In this document: piece after piece, positions 1-8,445 of the stretch
Layout: every line of letters begins with the position of its first letter
Position numbering within the stretch: position 1 is the stretch's first letter
Origin: Gammaproteobacteria bacterium UBA2955
GTDB taxonomy: Bacteria; Pseudomonadota; Gammaproteobacteria; Pseudomonadales; Azotimanducaceae
Assembly: GCA_002348825.1 (NCBI GenBank)
Contig: DEBN01000097.1
Span: 3,829-12,447, forward strand
Direction: 5' to 3'
Length of the DNA stretch: 8,619 bases
The notes under the pieces: generated by a model
Database searches by the model: none
Seen by the model: only the letters and a program-made list of their open reading frames with translations
What the model was told of the DNA's origin: nothing
Program-made: the position numbers and the translations under genes

Positions 1-19
1 GAGCCGGCTGGAGTGATCG

Positions 20-2554
20 ATGGCAGATGTAACAGTTAAACAACTTGCGGATACAGTGGGCGCACCGGTCGACCGTTTGCTAAAGCAAATGCAGGAAGCG
101 GGTCTAGGCCATAAATCGGAAGGTGACGCTGTAACCGAAGAGCAGAAGCAGGTGCTGTTGGGCTTCCTAAAGCGTAGTCACGGCGACGCTGCAAAACCGG
201 CAGAGAAAATCACTCTAAAGCGTAAGAGCACGGGCACTCTGAAATCGGGCCAGGGCCGCGCCGGCCGCAATGTCACGGTGGAGGTGCGGCGAAAGCGAAC
301 CTATGTTAAGCGTGCTGAAATAGAGGCCGCGGAAAAGTCGGCCGTAGAAGAGGATAGCGTTTCTCAAAGCGAACTCGAAGCGAAGCGGATCCGCGATGAG
401 GAAGCGGCGCGCATCCAAGCTGAGGAGGAGGCCCGTCAGGCCGAGCTGCAGCGCAAGGAAGAGACCGAACGCAAAGCCGCTGAAGAACAGCAGCGACTGG
501 AAGAAGAACAACGACTTGAGCGGGAGAGACTGGCAGCGGCACAGCAGCCCGAACCAGCGGCGAAACCGAATGAGCCAGCGGTTTCGGCAGCCGATATCCA
601 AGCGCAGGAGCAATCAGAGCAGCGTGGTGGTAAACGCGGCCGTGGGCGAGAGCGCTCTGGCGGTGGCGCTGGTCGCGGAGATAATCGTCGCCGTGAACTG
701 AGTCTAAAATCCGAACGTCGAACTAAACGACGGCAACCCCAACGCGATACGCCATTGCAGGTCGACCAGCAGGGTGGCGAATTTAAACCTACCGAATTTA
801 TTTCGCGAGAAGTGGAAGTTGGCGAAATGATTAGCGTTGGAGAACTGGCGCAGGGTATGGCTGTTAAAGCCGGTGAGGTGATTAAGACGCTCATGGGACT
901 TGGCGTAATGGCGACCATCAATCAGACCATCGACGCGGATACGGCGACTTTGGTGGTTGAAGAGATGGGCCATCGGATTAAGATTGTCAGCGAAGATGTG
1001 CTGGAAGAGCAGCTCGAGGCCTCGTTGGTGATTGAGGGGGAGACCGAGGCTCGGGCGCCAGTTGTTACTGTGATGGGTCATGTGGATCATGGCAAAACGT
1101 CCCTTCTGGATCATATACGCAATACCCGCGTCACCAGTGGCGAAGCCGGCGGCATTACTCAACACATCGGCGCCTATAGCGTTCCTACGGATAATGGCGA
1201 CATCACCTTCATCGATACTCCCGGTCACGCGGCATTTACCTCGATGCGTGCTCGGGGAGCGAAGATTACCGACATTGTTATTTTGGTGGTCGCCGCGGAC
1301 GATGGCGTAATGCCGCAAACGGAAGAAGCCATTCAACACGCGAAGGCAGCAGAAGTGCCGCTGATAGTAGCGATTAATAAGATTGATCTGGAGGGCGCTG
1401 ACCCCGATCGGGTTACAAACGAACTGGCGTCGAAAGACGTGGTGCCTGAAGACTGGGGCGGCGAAACGCAATTCATAAAAGTGTCTGCAATGACCGGCGA
1501 GGGCATCGACGCGTTGCTGGAGGCCATCACCCTCCAGGCCGAGCTGTTGGAAATAGGCGCCATTATCGAGGCGCCGGCGCAGGGTGTGGTGATTGAGTCG
1601 CAATTGGATCGTGGTCGCGGTCCTGTAGCCACAGTACTTATCCAGAATGGCACGTTGCGGCAAGGCGATATTGTGATTGCCGGAGAATTTCATGGTCGTG
1701 TCCGCGCTATGCTCGATGACAAGGGCACAGCGACTAAGGTCGCGGAACCAGCCCAGCCGGTAGAAGTATTGGGTTTGAATGGCACGCCGGGCGCAGGCGA
1801 TGAATTCGCGGTTGTCACCGATGAGCGCTCTGCGCGGGAGCTGGCGGAATTTCGTCGTGACAAAACTCAGGAGCGGTTACAAGCCATGCAGCAGGCGGCC
1901 AAGCTCGAAAATATGTTCGTCAATATGGCGGAGGGCGAGAAGCGCATTCTCAAGGTGGTTGTTAAAGCCGACGTCCGTGGAAGTTTAGAAGCTATTGTGC
2001 AAGCTATGGCAGACATCGGAAACGAGGAAGTGTCAGTGCAGGTACTCGGTTCGGGTGTCGGCGGTATTTCTGAATCCGACGCCACAATGGCGGTCACCTA
2101 CGGCGCTGCGGTTTTCGGATTTAATGTGCGAGCGGATAAGCGTGCGAAAACGCTGTTGGAGCGCGAGGGCGTTGATCTGCGTTATTACAGTGTTATTTAC
2201 GAACTTATGGACGATATTAAGGCTGTCCTGTCTGGCATGTTGGCGCCGGAAGTGCGCGAGGAAATCGTTGGAATCGCCGAAGTTCGTGATGTCTTCAAAT
2301 CCCCGCGTTACGGGCAGATTGCCGGTTGTATGGTGGTTGAGGGCGTTGTCTACCGAAACAAGCCAATACGCGTGTTGCGCGACAACGTCGTGATCTATGA
2401 AGGCGAACTGGAGTCGTTGAGAAGATTCAAAGATGATGTGAACGACGTGCGCAACGGCACTGAGTGCGGCATTGGTGTTCGCAACTATAACGATGTTCGT
2501 GCTGGCGATTCGATAGAAGTCTTTGACACCAAGGAAATCGCGCGCGAGCTGTAG
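20..2554 (+). CDS. infB: Translation initiation factor IF2
   Basis: Cytoplasmic GTPase that brings fMet-tRNA to the 30S subunit and promotes 50S joining. The 844-residue product is close to the E. coli length (890). Domains in order: a small IF2_N domain (about 1-52); a Glu/Arg/Gln/Ala-rich probable coiled coil (100-176); an Arg/Gly-rich basic linker (202-225); a second IF2_N-type domain (about 265-316); the G domain (about 347-515); then domain II, the IF2 domain 3 region (about 635-745) and the fMet-tRNA-binding C-terminal barrel (about 755-844). All G motifs are intact: GHVDHGKT 353-360, DTPGH 399-403 with catalytic His403, NKID 453-456 and SAMTG 489-493. The ATG has a GGAG Shine-Dalgarno at 10-13, six bases upstream, and the product begins with the family's usual N-terminus. 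nusA is expected just upstream, outside the window. E. coli makes shorter IF2 forms from internal starts; whether this gene does cannot be judged here. Confidence 0.99.
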   Translation: MADVTVKQLADTVGAPVDRLLKQMQEAGLGHKSEGDAVTEEQKQVLLGFLKRSHGDAAKPAEKITLKRKSTGTLKSGQGRAGRNVTVEVRRKRTYVKRAEIEAAEKSAVEEDSVSQSELEAKRIRDEEAARIQAEEEARQAELQRKEETERKAAEEQQRLEEEQRLERERLAAAQQPEPAAKPNEPAVSAADIQAQEQSEQRGGKRGRGRERSGGGAGRGDNRRRELSLKSERRTKRRQPQRDTPLQVDQQGGEFKPTEFISREVEVGEMISVGELAQGMAVKAGEVIKTLMGLGVMATINQTIDADTATLVVEEMGHRIKIVSEDVLEEQLEASLVIEGETEARAPVVTVMGHVDHGKTSLLDHIRNTRVTSGEAGGITQHIGAYSVPTDNGDITFIDTPGHAAFTSMRARGAKITDIVILVVAADDGVMPQTEEAIQHAKAAEVPLIVAINKIDLEGADPDRVTNELASKDVVPEDWGGETQFIKVSAMTGEGIDALLEAITLQAELLEIGAIIEAPAQGVVIESQLDRGRGPVATVLIQNGTLRQGDIVIAGEFHGRVRAMLDDKGTATKVAEPAQPVEVLGLNGTPGAGDEFAVVTDERSARELAEFRRDKTQERLQAMQQAAKLENMFVNMAEGEKRILKVVVKADVRGSLEAIVQAMADIGNEEVSVQVLGSGVGGISESDATMAVTYGAAVFGFNVRADKRAKTLLEREGVDLRYYSVIYELMDDIKAVLSGMLAPEVREEIVGIAEVRDVFKSPRYGQIAGCMVVEGVVYRNKPIRVLRDNVVIYEGELESLRRFKDDVNDVRNGTECGIGVRNYNDVRAGDSIEVFDTKEIAREL

Positions 2555-2607
2555 CTTGCGAGTGCACGCTGGTATGCAGACGTACCTCGTATTGGGCGAG
2601 ACAAGCT
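2553..2607 (+). other. Inverted repeat spanning the infB-rbfA gap
   Basis: The 6-base arm AGCTTG at 2553-2558 overlaps the infB stop codon, and its perfect complement CAAGCT lies at 2602-2607, four bases before the rbfA ATG. A possible inner pairing is CGAG 2559-2562 with CTCG 2586-2589. No T-tract follows, so this is not an intrinsic terminator. In mRNA it could fold the gap and bring the infB stop close to the rbfA start, whose Shine-Dalgarno is weak (GGGCGAG about 2594-2600). A 6-bp match over a 55-base span can arise by chance. Confidence 0.25.
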
Positions 2608-2610
2608 GAC

Positions 2611-2985
2611 ATGTCTCGAGAATTGCGTGTCGCCGACTTCGTGCGCGACGAAATTGCCAGAATTTTGCAGACACAGATGCGCGACCCTCGTGTTGGTGCG
2701 TTTGTCAGTGTGAGTGATGTTCGCGTGAGCAAGGACCTTTCGTACGCGGAGATTTATGTGTCATCCCTGGACGTGGATTCAGCTGAAAAAAAACAGGAAT
2801 TGCTAGACGTGCTCAATAAGGCGGCTGGTTTTTTTCGCTCTGAATTAGCCAAGCAACACAAGATGCGCACGACGCCGCGGCCGCGCTTTCACTATGATGA
2901 GTTGCTGGAGTCAGGGCCGCGTTTGGAAAAACTCATCGCAGATGCTGTAGCGGAAGATACAACGCGGCCTGACCAGAATGGGTAG
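2611..2985 (+). CDS. rbfA: 30S ribosome-binding factor RbfA
   Basis: Assembly factor that binds the immature 30S subunit near the 16S 5' helix and helps late 16S maturation; required for growth in the cold in E. coli. The 124-residue product (E. coli 133) has the single KH-like fold of the family. It shows the N-terminal helix RVADFVRDEIARIL (6-19), DPRVG at 25-29, the strand VSKDLSYAEIYVS (39-51), the AxG kink and helix AAGFFR (71-76), and the strand ending TTPRPRF (87-93) followed by a conserved Asp at 96. The tail past about residue 114 is short and polar. No alternative in-frame start lies just upstream, so the ATG at 2611 is chosen despite a weak Shine-Dalgarno. The gene begins 56 nt after infB and its end overlaps truB. 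An A8 run (2786-2793) and a T7 run (2829-2835) sit within the coding sequence without breaking the frame. Confidence 0.97.
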   Translation: MSRELRVADFVRDEIARILQTQMRDPRVGAFVSVSDVRVSKDLSYAEIYVSSLDVDSAEKKQELLDVLNKAAGFFRSELAKQHKMRTTPRPRFHYDELLESGPRLEKLIADAVAEDTTRPDQNG

Positions 2986-3898
2986 AACTCGGCGAGGCAG
3001 ACAGGTGAATGGCGTGCTGGTGCTGAATAAGTCGGCGGGCATGACGTCAAATGATGCCGTACAGCAAGCAAAACGAATTTATTCGGCTCAGAAGGTAGGT
3101 CATACGGGCAGCCTGGATCCGCTGGCCACCGGGGTATTACCGCTTTGTTTTGGCGAAGCGACAAAGTTCTCGCAGTTTTTGCTGGAGTCGGACAAGAAGT
3201 ACTGCGCCCGGATAAAATTGGGAGTGATGACGGATACTGGCGATGCCGACGGTAAGGTGATCGGCGAAGCCAGCACAGCTGGAATAGACGCTGCTGGAAT
3301 TGAACAGGCGATCTGTGCCTTTCGCGGTGAGATCAAACAGCAGCCGCCAATGTTTTCGGCGCTGAAGCATAATGGGCAGCCTTTGTATAAGCTAGCGCGC
3401 CAAGGCATCGCTGTAGAACGTAAATTGCGCGATATCACGGTATTTCGGATCGAAATGACGGAATTTAGTGCAGACGAACTGGTGCTTGAGCTGCATTGCA
3501 GCAAAGGCACTTACGTGAGAAGTATTGCAGAAGATCTAGGCAATGCCTTAGGTTGTGGCGCGCATGTCAAGAGCTTGCATCGACGTGCCGCAGGTCCGTA
3601 CTGCGAACAGGAGATGATCGATCTGGAAGCGTTGTGTCAGATCGAGGATCAGCAGGGCCTAGATGCTCTGCTGCAACCAACGGCTAGTGCTGTAGCGCAA
3701 TGGCCAGCGGTGAAAATGGTTGAAACAACGGCGCGGTTTGTGCGTCAGGGTCAACCGGTGCAGGTCGCACACGCTCCAGTGAATGGCTGGGTGCAGCTGG
3801 TAGAAATAGCCGAGAATACGGACGACCGTTTTCTTGGCGTTGGAGAAATTTTAGCCGATGGACGTGTCGCGCCTCGAAGGTTAGTGGCGCACGACTAG
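2978..3898 (+). CDS. truB: tRNA pseudouridine(55) synthase TruB
   Basis: Isomerises uridine 55 to pseudouridine in the T-loop of elongator tRNAs and also acts as a tRNA-folding chaperone. The 306-residue product (E. coli 314) starts with a basic tail, MGRTRRGRQ, followed by NGVLVLNKSAGMTSNDAV. The catalytic motif GHTGSLDPLATG holds the nucleophile Asp47 (Asp48 in E. coli). Tyr75 and KGTYVR at 176-181, with Tyr179 and Arg181, match the active-site Tyr and Arg positions of the family. A C-terminal PUA-like domain follows from about residue 250, ending in GRVAPRRLV as in E. coli. The ATG lies inside the end of rbfA (8-nt overlap, ATGGGTAG), and no Shine-Dalgarno is visible before it, which suggests translational coupling to rbfA. 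The basic N-terminus is shared with E. coli TruB and supports this start over internal GTG codons. Confidence 0.98.
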   Translation: MGRTRRGRQVNGVLVLNKSAGMTSNDAVQQAKRIYSAQKVGHTGSLDPLATGVLPLCFGEATKFSQFLLESDKKYCARIKLGVMTDTGDADGKVIGEASTAGIDAAGIEQAICAFRGEIKQQPPMFSALKHNGQPLYKLARQGIAVERKLRDITVFRIEMTEFSADELVLELHCSKGTYVRSIAEDLGNALGCGAHVKSLHRRAAGPYCEQEMIDLEALCQIEDQQGLDALLQPTASAVAQWPAVKMVETTARFVRQGQPVQVAHAPVNGWVQLVEIAENTDDRFLGVGEILADGRVAPRRLVAHD

Positions 3899-3902
3899 AA
3901 CG

Positions 3903-3932
3903 TTGGCTAAAACGACGCGTTGGTACTGTAAA
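3903..3932 (+). promoter_or_regulatory. Possible sigma70 promoter for rpsO
   Basis: In the 81-nt truB-rpsO gap, TTGGCT at 3903-3908 (4 of 6 match to TTGACA) is followed 18 bases later by TGTAAA at 3927-3932 (4 of 6 match to TATAAT). E. coli has an rpsO promoter in the equivalent gap. The match is modest and no start site can be fixed by eye. No intrinsic terminator is visible after truB, so read-through from the infB operon is also likely. Confidence 0.3.
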
Positions 3933-3934
3933 TA

Positions 3935-3983
3935 TGCGCGGTTCCATCGCAAATTAATTAGCGTATTAAGGAGACTAAAATGG
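3935..3983 (+). promoter_or_regulatory. Possible rpsO leader structure (S15 autoregulation)
   Basis: Two small hairpins can be drawn. TGCG 3935-3938 pairs with CGCA 3948-3951 around a 9-base loop. TTAAT 3954-3958 pairs with ATTAA 3965-3969 around a 6-base loop, and its 3' arm enters the Shine-Dalgarno. The first loop contains CCAT (3944-3947), which could pair with ATGG of the start codon (3980-3983), giving a pseudoknot-like fold. In E. coli, S15 represses its own mRNA through a pseudoknot over the start site. The helices here are short and the assignment is inference. Confidence 0.2.
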
Positions 3984-4249
3984 CGTTAAGTGCCAAGAGT
4001 AAAGCGGAAATTGTCAAGGAATACCAACTTGAGGACGGAGACACAGGGTCCCCGGAAGTCCAGGTTGCGTTGCTGACGCATAACATCAACACCTTGCAGG
4101 GACATTTCAAGGAGCATCATAAAGATCATCACTCGCGTCGAGGTCTGATCAGAATGGTTAATCAGCGTCGTAAGCTTCTGGACTATTTGAAAAATAAAGA
4201 CGTCGCTCGGTACAGCGATTTGATTAAGCGTTTAGGGCTGCGTCGTTAA
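3980..4249 (+). CDS. rpsO: 30S ribosomal protein S15
   Basis: Primary-binding protein of the small subunit that contacts the h20-h21-h22 junction of 16S rRNA, nucleates the central domain and takes part in an intersubunit bridge. The 89-residue length equals that of E. coli S15. The sequence carries the family's helical core: [15 protein letters not shown] (22-36), [15 protein letters not shown] (42-56) and the RRKLLDYL region. The rRNA-contacting His42, Asp49 and Ser52 are present (41, 48 and 51 when counted without Met), and the protein ends in the basic LGLRR. The ATG has an excellent Shine-Dalgarno, TAAGGAG at 3967-3973, six bases upstream, which fits a highly expressed gene. It lies between truB and pnp as in most gammaproteobacteria. 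Confidence 0.99.
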   Translation: MALSAKSKAEIVKEYQLEDGDTGSPEVQVALLTHNINTLQGHFKEHHKDHHSRRGLIRMVNQRRKLLDYLKNKDVARYSDLIKRLGLRR

Positions 4250-4277
4250 CTTCTTATTGAACTAGTGCAAAAAATTT

Positions 4278-4300
4278 GACCGCACACGAAAGCTGCGGTC
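4278..4300 (+). promoter_or_regulatory. Stem-loop in the pnp leader
   Basis: A perfect 7-bp stem, GACCGCA 4278-4284 with TGCGGTC 4294-4300, encloses the 9-base loop CACGAAAGC. It sits in the 69-nt rpsO-pnp gap and ends six bases before the pnp Shine-Dalgarno. The bases after it (TTACTCGG) are not a T-tract, so it is a poor intrinsic terminator. In E. coli the pnp leader forms a long duplex cut by RNase III, which allows PNPase to repress its own translation. This stem occupies the equivalent place but is much shorter than a usual RNase III substrate. It may instead protect the rpsO 3' end or regulate pnp. Confidence 0.55.
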
Positions 4301-4306
4301 TTACTC

Positions 4307-4310
4307 GGAG
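4307..4310 (+). promoter_or_regulatory. Ribosome binding site fixing the TTG start of pnp
   Basis: GGAG lies eight bases before the TTG at 4319. An in-frame stop, TAA at 4313-4315, rules out any start further upstream. The next in-frame ATG lies far inside the first RNase PH domain, so this site and the TTG together define the start. Confidence 0.8.
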
Positions 4311-4318
4311 AATAAAAT

Positions 4319-6427
4319 TTGAATCCAATAACCAAACAATTTCAGTTTGGCGATCAGCAGGTCTCCATCGAGACCAACAAAATTGCCAAACAAGCGACTG
4401 GATCGGTGGTTGTCACCATAGGAAATACTGTTGTTTTGACAACTGTGGTCGGAGCGAAGAGCGCACGGCCGGGGCAAGACTTCTTTCCGCTGACCGTAAA
4501 CTATCAAGAAAAAACCTACGCGGCCGGAAAAATCCCAGGCGGGTTCTTTCGTCGTGAAGGTCGACCTAGCGAAAAGGAAACGCTGACCTCGCGACTTATC
4601 GACCGCCCGATTCGGCCGTTATTCCCGAAAGGGTTCATGAACGAAGTACAGGTGGTTTGTACGGTTGTCTCTACCGACAAGAACCAGGACCCAGATATTG
4701 CGGCAATGATTGGCACCTCGGCGGCATTGGCAATTTCGGGTATTCCGTTTGCTGGACCGATTGGTGCCGCGCGGGTGGGCTATGTCGATGGACAATATTT
4801 ACTCAACCCAGGTTACGATGTGCTCGAAAGTTCAGATCTCAACATGACGGTCGCTGGAACAGCTGGCGCTGTGTTAATGGTCGAGTCCGAAGCTAAAGAA
4901 TTAACTGAAGACCAGATGTTGGGTGCTGTGCTGTTTGCGCACCAGGAGATGCAAGCGATCATCACAGCGGTATCAGAGCTGGCGAGCGAGGCCGGTAAAG
5001 CTGTTTGGGACTGGCAGCCGGAAGCCAAAGATGAAGGCTTGTTTGAGCAGGTTGAAGGCGTAGTGAAAGCTGAACTAGGCGACGCCTATCGCATCAGCGA
5101 CAAGATGGAGCGTCAAGACCGTGTGCGAGCGCTGCGTGAATCCGCGCTAGCCCAGCTCGCTGGCTCGAACGAAGGCGACCCCAGCGTTGATGATGTTGCC
5201 GGAGTGTTTAGTAAAGTTGAAAAAGACTTGGTCCGCCAGCGCGTGTTGAACGGTGAGCCGAGGATAGATGGCCGTGACCTAAGGACCGTTCGACCCATCG
5301 AAGTTGAAGTCGGTATATTACCTAAGGCACATGGGTCCGCGCTGTTTACGCGAGGGGAAACCCAGGCCCTCGTGGTTGCCACGTTGGGTACTCTGCGAGA
5401 TGCGGCGTTGATTGATGCGCTTGAAGGCTCCTACAAAGACACCTTTATGCTTCACTATAATTTTCCACCCTACAGTGTTGGCGAAGCTGGTTTCATGAGC
5501 GGGCCGAAGCGACGAGAAATTGGCCATGGCAAGTTAGCGCGTCGTGGGGTCAGTGCGGCACTGCCAAACTCCGAAGAGTTCCCTTACACCATTCGGGTGG
5601 TGTCGGAGATTACTGAGTCCAACGGCTCAAGTTCTATGGCGAGTGTTTGTGGAACATCGCTTGCGCTCATGGATGCAGGGGTGCCAGTGAAGGCGCCAGT
5701 GGCTGGAGTTGCGATGGGCTTGGTCAAAGAAGGTAATCGCTACGCCGTGCTAACGGATATTCTGGGCGATGAAGATCATCTGGGCGACATGGACTTTAAG
5801 GTTGCTGGAACCGCGGTCGGTGTTACAGCACTGCAGATGGACATTAAGATCGATGGCATTACCGAAGAGATTATGGAGGCGGCTCTTGCACAAGCGTTTG
5901 AGGCGCGGGTGCATATTCTCGACGAAATGAACAAGGTCATTAGCGCGTCACGGGAGGAGTTATCGGATAACGCTCCAGCGATGGTTACCCTGCATGTGCA
6001 TCCGGATAAGATCCGCGACATCATCGGTAAGGGCGGAGCAACCATTCGCTCTATCGTCGAGGAGACGGGCGCGGAAGTGGATATCAATGATGATGGTAGC
6101 GTGCGCATTTATGCCGAGGATGGCGCGGCAAAAGATGCGGCGGTGAACCGCATTGAGGAAATCACAGCAGAGGCCGAGGTAGGACGTATCTATAAAGGTA
6201 AGGTCGAGCGCATTGTAGATTTTGGTGCGTTTGTGAATATCTTGCCTGGCAAGGATGGCTTATTACACATTTCCCAGATCGCTGAGGAGCGCGTCGAGAA
6301 TGTGACCGACTATCTGTCTGAAGGGCAGGAGGTTGAGGTTGTGGTATTAGACGTCGATCAACGCGGCCGCATTAAGTTGTCGATCAAGGAATTGGCTAAC
6401 TACCAAGCCCAAGATGCTGACGATTAG
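4319..6427 (+). CDS. pnp: Polyribonucleotide nucleotidyltransferase (PNPase)
   Basis: Phosphorolytic 3'-5' exoribonuclease that releases nucleoside diphosphates and can add heteropolymeric tails; forms a ring-shaped trimer and in E. coli joins the RNase E degradosome. The 702-residue product (E. coli 711) has the full architecture: a first RNase PH domain (about 10-140) with [10 protein letters not shown] from residue 76, whose Arg78 and Arg79 correspond to RNA/phosphate-binding arginines; an all-helical linker domain; a second RNase PH domain (about 310-545) with [11 protein letters not shown] from 484, including metal/catalytic Asp486 and Asp492; a KH domain (about 555-612) with GKGG at 570-573; and an S1 domain (about 622-692). 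Translation starts at the rare codon TTG with a good Shine-Dalgarno. The product starts [10 protein letters not shown], matching NPIVRKFQYG of E. coli. It lies 69 nt after rpsO and is followed by a strong terminator. A leader stem-loop hints at post-transcriptional control. Confidence 0.98.
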   Translation: MNPITKQFQFGDQQVSIETNKIAKQATGSVVVTIGNTVVLTTVVGAKSARPGQDFFPLTVNYQEKTYAAGKIPGGFFRREGRPSEKETLTSRLIDRPIRPLFPKGFMNEVQVVCTVVSTDKNQDPDIAAMIGTSAALAISGIPFAGPIGAARVGYVDGQYLLNPGYDVLESSDLNMTVAGTAGAVLMVESEAKELTEDQMLGAVLFAHQEMQAIITAVSELASEAGKAVWDWQPEAKDEGLFEQVEGVVKAELGDAYRISDKMERQDRVRALRESALAQLAGSNEGDPSVDDVAGVFSKVEKDLVRQRVLNGEPRIDGRDLRTVRPIEVEVGILPKAHGSALFTRGETQALVVATLGTLRDAALIDALEGSYKDTFMLHYNFPPYSVGEAGFMSGPKRREIGHGKLARRGVSAALPNSEEFPYTIRVVSEITESNGSSSMASVCGTSLALMDAGVPVKAPVAGVAMGLVKEGNRYAVLTDILGDEDHLGDMDFKVAGTAVGVTALQMDIKIDGITEEIMEAALAQAFEARVHILDEMNKVISASREELSDNAPAMVTLHVHPDKIRDIIGKGGATIRSIVEETGAEVDINDDGSVRIYAEDGAAKDAAVNRIEEITAEAEVGRIYKGKVERIVDFGAFVNILPGKDGLLHISQIAEERVENVTDYLSEGQEVEVVVLDVDQRGRIKLSIKELANYQAQDADD

Positions 6428-6445
6428 ATCTTGCGATCATGACCC

Positions 6446-6471
6446 AAGAGCCGGCGTCAGCCGGCTTTTTT
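6446..6471 (+). terminator. Intrinsic terminator after pnp
   Basis: A perfect 7-bp GC-rich stem, AGCCGGC 6449-6455 with GCCGGCT 6460-6466, has the tetraloop GTCA and is followed by a run of T from 6466 to 6471. The stem can extend by pairing AAG 6446-6448 with TTT 6467-6469. It begins about 20 bases after the pnp stop and should end the infB-pnp transcript. Read from the - strand the same hairpin is followed only by TCTTGGG, so it would terminate acs transcripts less well. The T-tract overlaps the acs stop codon (6470-6472). Confidence 0.92.
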
Positions 6472-8410
6472 ATGCCTGCTTGATGCGGTGTGTGATGAGG
6501 TCCTCGACGACGGTTGGGTCGGCCAAAGTTGACGTGTCGCCTAGATTGTCCAATTCATCTGCAGCAATTTTGCGCAATATGCGGCGCATAATTTTCCCGG
6601 ACCGGGTTTTGGGAAGTCCTGGCGCCCATTGAATAGCGTCTGGTTTCGCGATCGGGCCGATTTCCTTTCGTACCATAGCGATCAGTTCCTCGCGCAAAAC
6701 TTCAGGCTCCCTATCGTCGCCTTGCATCAACGTAACGTAGGCGTAAATACCCTCGCCTTTTAGATCGTGAGGAAATCCCACCACGGCGGCCTCGGCGACG
6801 CTTGGATGCAGCACTAGTGCGCTCTCTACTTCAGCGGTACCGATGCGGTGCCCTGACACATTCATAACGTCGTCGACGCGCCCGGTGATCCAGTAATAGC
6901 CGTCTTCGTCGCGTCGCGCGCCGTCACCAGTAAAGTAGTAACCCGTGTAGGTGCTGTAGTAAGTATCGATGACTCGTTGATGGTCGCCATAGACCGAGCG
7001 GATCTGGCCTGGCCACGAACCGGTAATCACTAGGTTGCCGGATGCCTCCAGCTCATCAATCAGATTACCTTCTGCGTCCATTAATGCCGGCTTTACGCCG
7101 AAGAATGGACGACTTGCAGACCCAGGTTTGAGCGCGGTTGCGCCCGGCAATGGCGTGATCATGATGCCGCCCGTTTCGGTTTGCCACCAGGTGTCGACAA
7201 TAGGGCAACGCCGCTCACCGACTACCCGATGGTACCAATCCCAGGCCTCTGGGTTAATCGGTTCACCGACGCTACCAAGCAAATGTAGGGAAGCTCTTGA
7301 ACTGTTGGTGACGAATGCATCACCTTGAGCCATGAGTTGTCTAAGAGCAGTGGGAGCAGTGTAAAAAACGTTTACCCCATGTTTATCGATTACTTGCCAG
7401 CAGCGCGATGCATCTGGATAGGTAGGAACACCCTCGAACATAAGTGTGGTAGCGCCGTTGGCCAAGGGTCCGTAAACGATGTAGGAATGACCGGTGATCC
7501 AACCGACGTCTGCGGTGCACCAGTAGATATCGCCGTCTTGATAATCAAAAACGTACTTGTGGGTTATTGCGGCATGCAGTAGGTAGCCTGCACTGGAATG
7601 CTGTACACCTTTGGGTTTTCCGGTAGATCCCGAGGTATACAGAATGAACAGCGGATCCTCTGCCGCCATGATCTCGGGCTCTGCAGTTGTCGCCTGGGTT
7701 GCGGTCAGTTCGCTGTACCAAATATCGCGGGTTGGGTTCCAGGGCACCTCGTTACCGGTGCGCTTGACGGTAATCACGCTGTGTACGCCGGGGCAGTTCA
7801 TTAATGCTTCATCCACATTTTCTTTGAGCGGCACCGTGCGGCCCCCACGCACACCCTCATCAGCCGTGATTACTGTTTGGCAGTCGGAATCGAGTATTCG
7901 ATCTTGCAGCGATTGCGGAGAAAAACCACCAAAGACAACGCTGTGTATGGCACCGATACGGGCGCATGCAAGCATCGCGTACGCGGCCTCGGGGATCATG
8001 GGCATATAGATGCAAACTCGATCGCCCTTTTTGATGCCGCGCTCGCGTAGTCCGTTGGCGAGTTGACAGACGTTTTCGTAAAGTTGCTGATAGGTAATAT
8101 GAGCATCGTCTGTGAGCTCGTCCCCCTCCCATATGATGGCCGTTTGGGAAGCCCGGGAGGGCAGATGCCGATCGATACAATTTACGGATACATTGAGCTC
8201 GCCGCCGCTAAACCAGGCAATACGCCCCTGCTGCATGTCCGCCTGAGATACCTGATCCCAGCGCCGCGTCCAATCGAGGAACGTCTCGGCCTGCTCTGAC
8301 CAGAACACATCGGGCTCTACGATGGATTTTTCGTACATGGCTTCGTACTGCGCTTGGTTAATCAAGCAGCGCGACGCAATATTTTGCGGGATGTCGAATA
8401 CTTCGGTCAT
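6470..8410 (-). CDS. acs: Acetyl-CoA synthetase (AMP-forming)
   Basis: Activates acetate with ATP to acetyl-AMP and then acetyl-CoA, the high-affinity route for acetate use. The 646 residues (E. coli Acs 652) show an N-terminal ACS domain, the AMP-binding domain and the mobile C-terminal domain. Motifs seen: the P-loop-like [12 protein letters not shown] at 258-269; WWQTETGG with TETG at 411-414; the hinge region [13 protein letters not shown] at 510-522; and [10 protein letters not shown] near the C-terminus with Lys606, equivalent to Lys609 of Salmonella Acs, whose acetylation switches the enzyme off. The ATG at 8410-8408 has AGGA seven bases upstream (8418-8421). The gene begins 35 nt after pgi with no visible terminator or clear promoter between them, so cotranscription is likely. 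It converges on pnp and its stop codon lies in the pnp terminator. A paralogue such as propionyl-CoA synthetase is less likely given the length and strong match to Acs; the substrate is inferred from family. Confidence 0.96.
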   Translation of the reverse strand: MTEVFDIPQNIASRCLINQAQYEAMYEKSIVEPDVFWSEQAETFLDWTRRWDQVSQADMQQGRIAWFSGGELNVSVNCIDRHLPSRASQTAIIWEGDELTDDAHITYQQLYENVCQLANGLRERGIKKGDRVCIYMPMIPEAAYAMLACARIGAIHSVVFGGFSPQSLQDRILDSDCQTVITADEGVRGGRTVPLKENVDEALMNCPGVHSVITVKRTGNEVPWNPTRDIWYSELTATQATTAEPEIMAAEDPLFILYTSGSTGKPKGVQHSSAGYLLHAAITHKYVFDYQDGDIYWCTADVGWITGHSYIVYGPLANGATTLMFEGVPTYPDASRCWQVIDKHGVNVFYTAPTALRQLMAQGDAFVTNSSRASLHLLGSVGEPINPEAWDWYHRVVGERRCPIVDTWWQTETGGIMITPLPGATALKPGSASRPFFGVKPALMDAEGNLIDELEASGNLVITGSWPGQIRSVYGDHQRVIDTYYSTYTGYYFTGDGARRDEDGYYWITGRVDDVMNVSGHRIGTAEVESALVLHPSVAEAAVVGFPHDLKGEGIYAYVTLMQGDDREPEVLREELIAMVRKEIGPIAKPDAIQWAPGLPKTRSGKIMRRILRKIAADELDNLGDTSTLADPTVVEDLITHRIKQA

Positions 8411-8445
8411 GGTTCTTTCCTAAAAGAAGAGTCCGTTTCTGATGT

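Noticed and set aside
1..19. End of nusA before infB
   Set aside because: Gene order predicts it, and a TGA at 14-16 could be its stop, but 19 bases allow several frames and no recognisable residues, so it is not annotated.
704..1693. Open frame of 329 codons on the - strand opposite infB
   Set aside because: It lies wholly inside infB, which is unmistakable on the + strand; its translation is rich in His, Asn and Arg and shows no family motif. It is a codon-bias shadow.
2033..2674. Open frame of 213 codons on the - strand across the infB-rbfA junction
   Set aside because: It overlaps two clear + strand genes, has no recognisable domain and no convincing ribosome site. The run of open frame follows from infB codon use.
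4278..4300. Intrinsic terminator of rpsO
   Set aside because: The stem is sound but is followed by TTACTCGG rather than a T-tract; it is better treated as a leader or 3'-end element.
4276..4304. Promoter for pnp with -35 TTGACC
   Set aside because: TTGACC is a good -35 match, but at 16-18 base spacing the -10 candidates (for example TCTTAC) are poor, and the -35 is part of the leader stem.
4276..4557. Alternative + strand frame of 93 codons over the start of pnp
   Set aside because: It overlaps the pnp leader and first domain in another frame; the pnp frame matches the PNPase family from its first residues, while this one matches nothing.
7611..8009. Open frame of 132 codons on the + strand opposite acs
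   Set aside because: Contained within acs, whose AMP-binding motif is read in the opposite direction; no motif and no independent signal.
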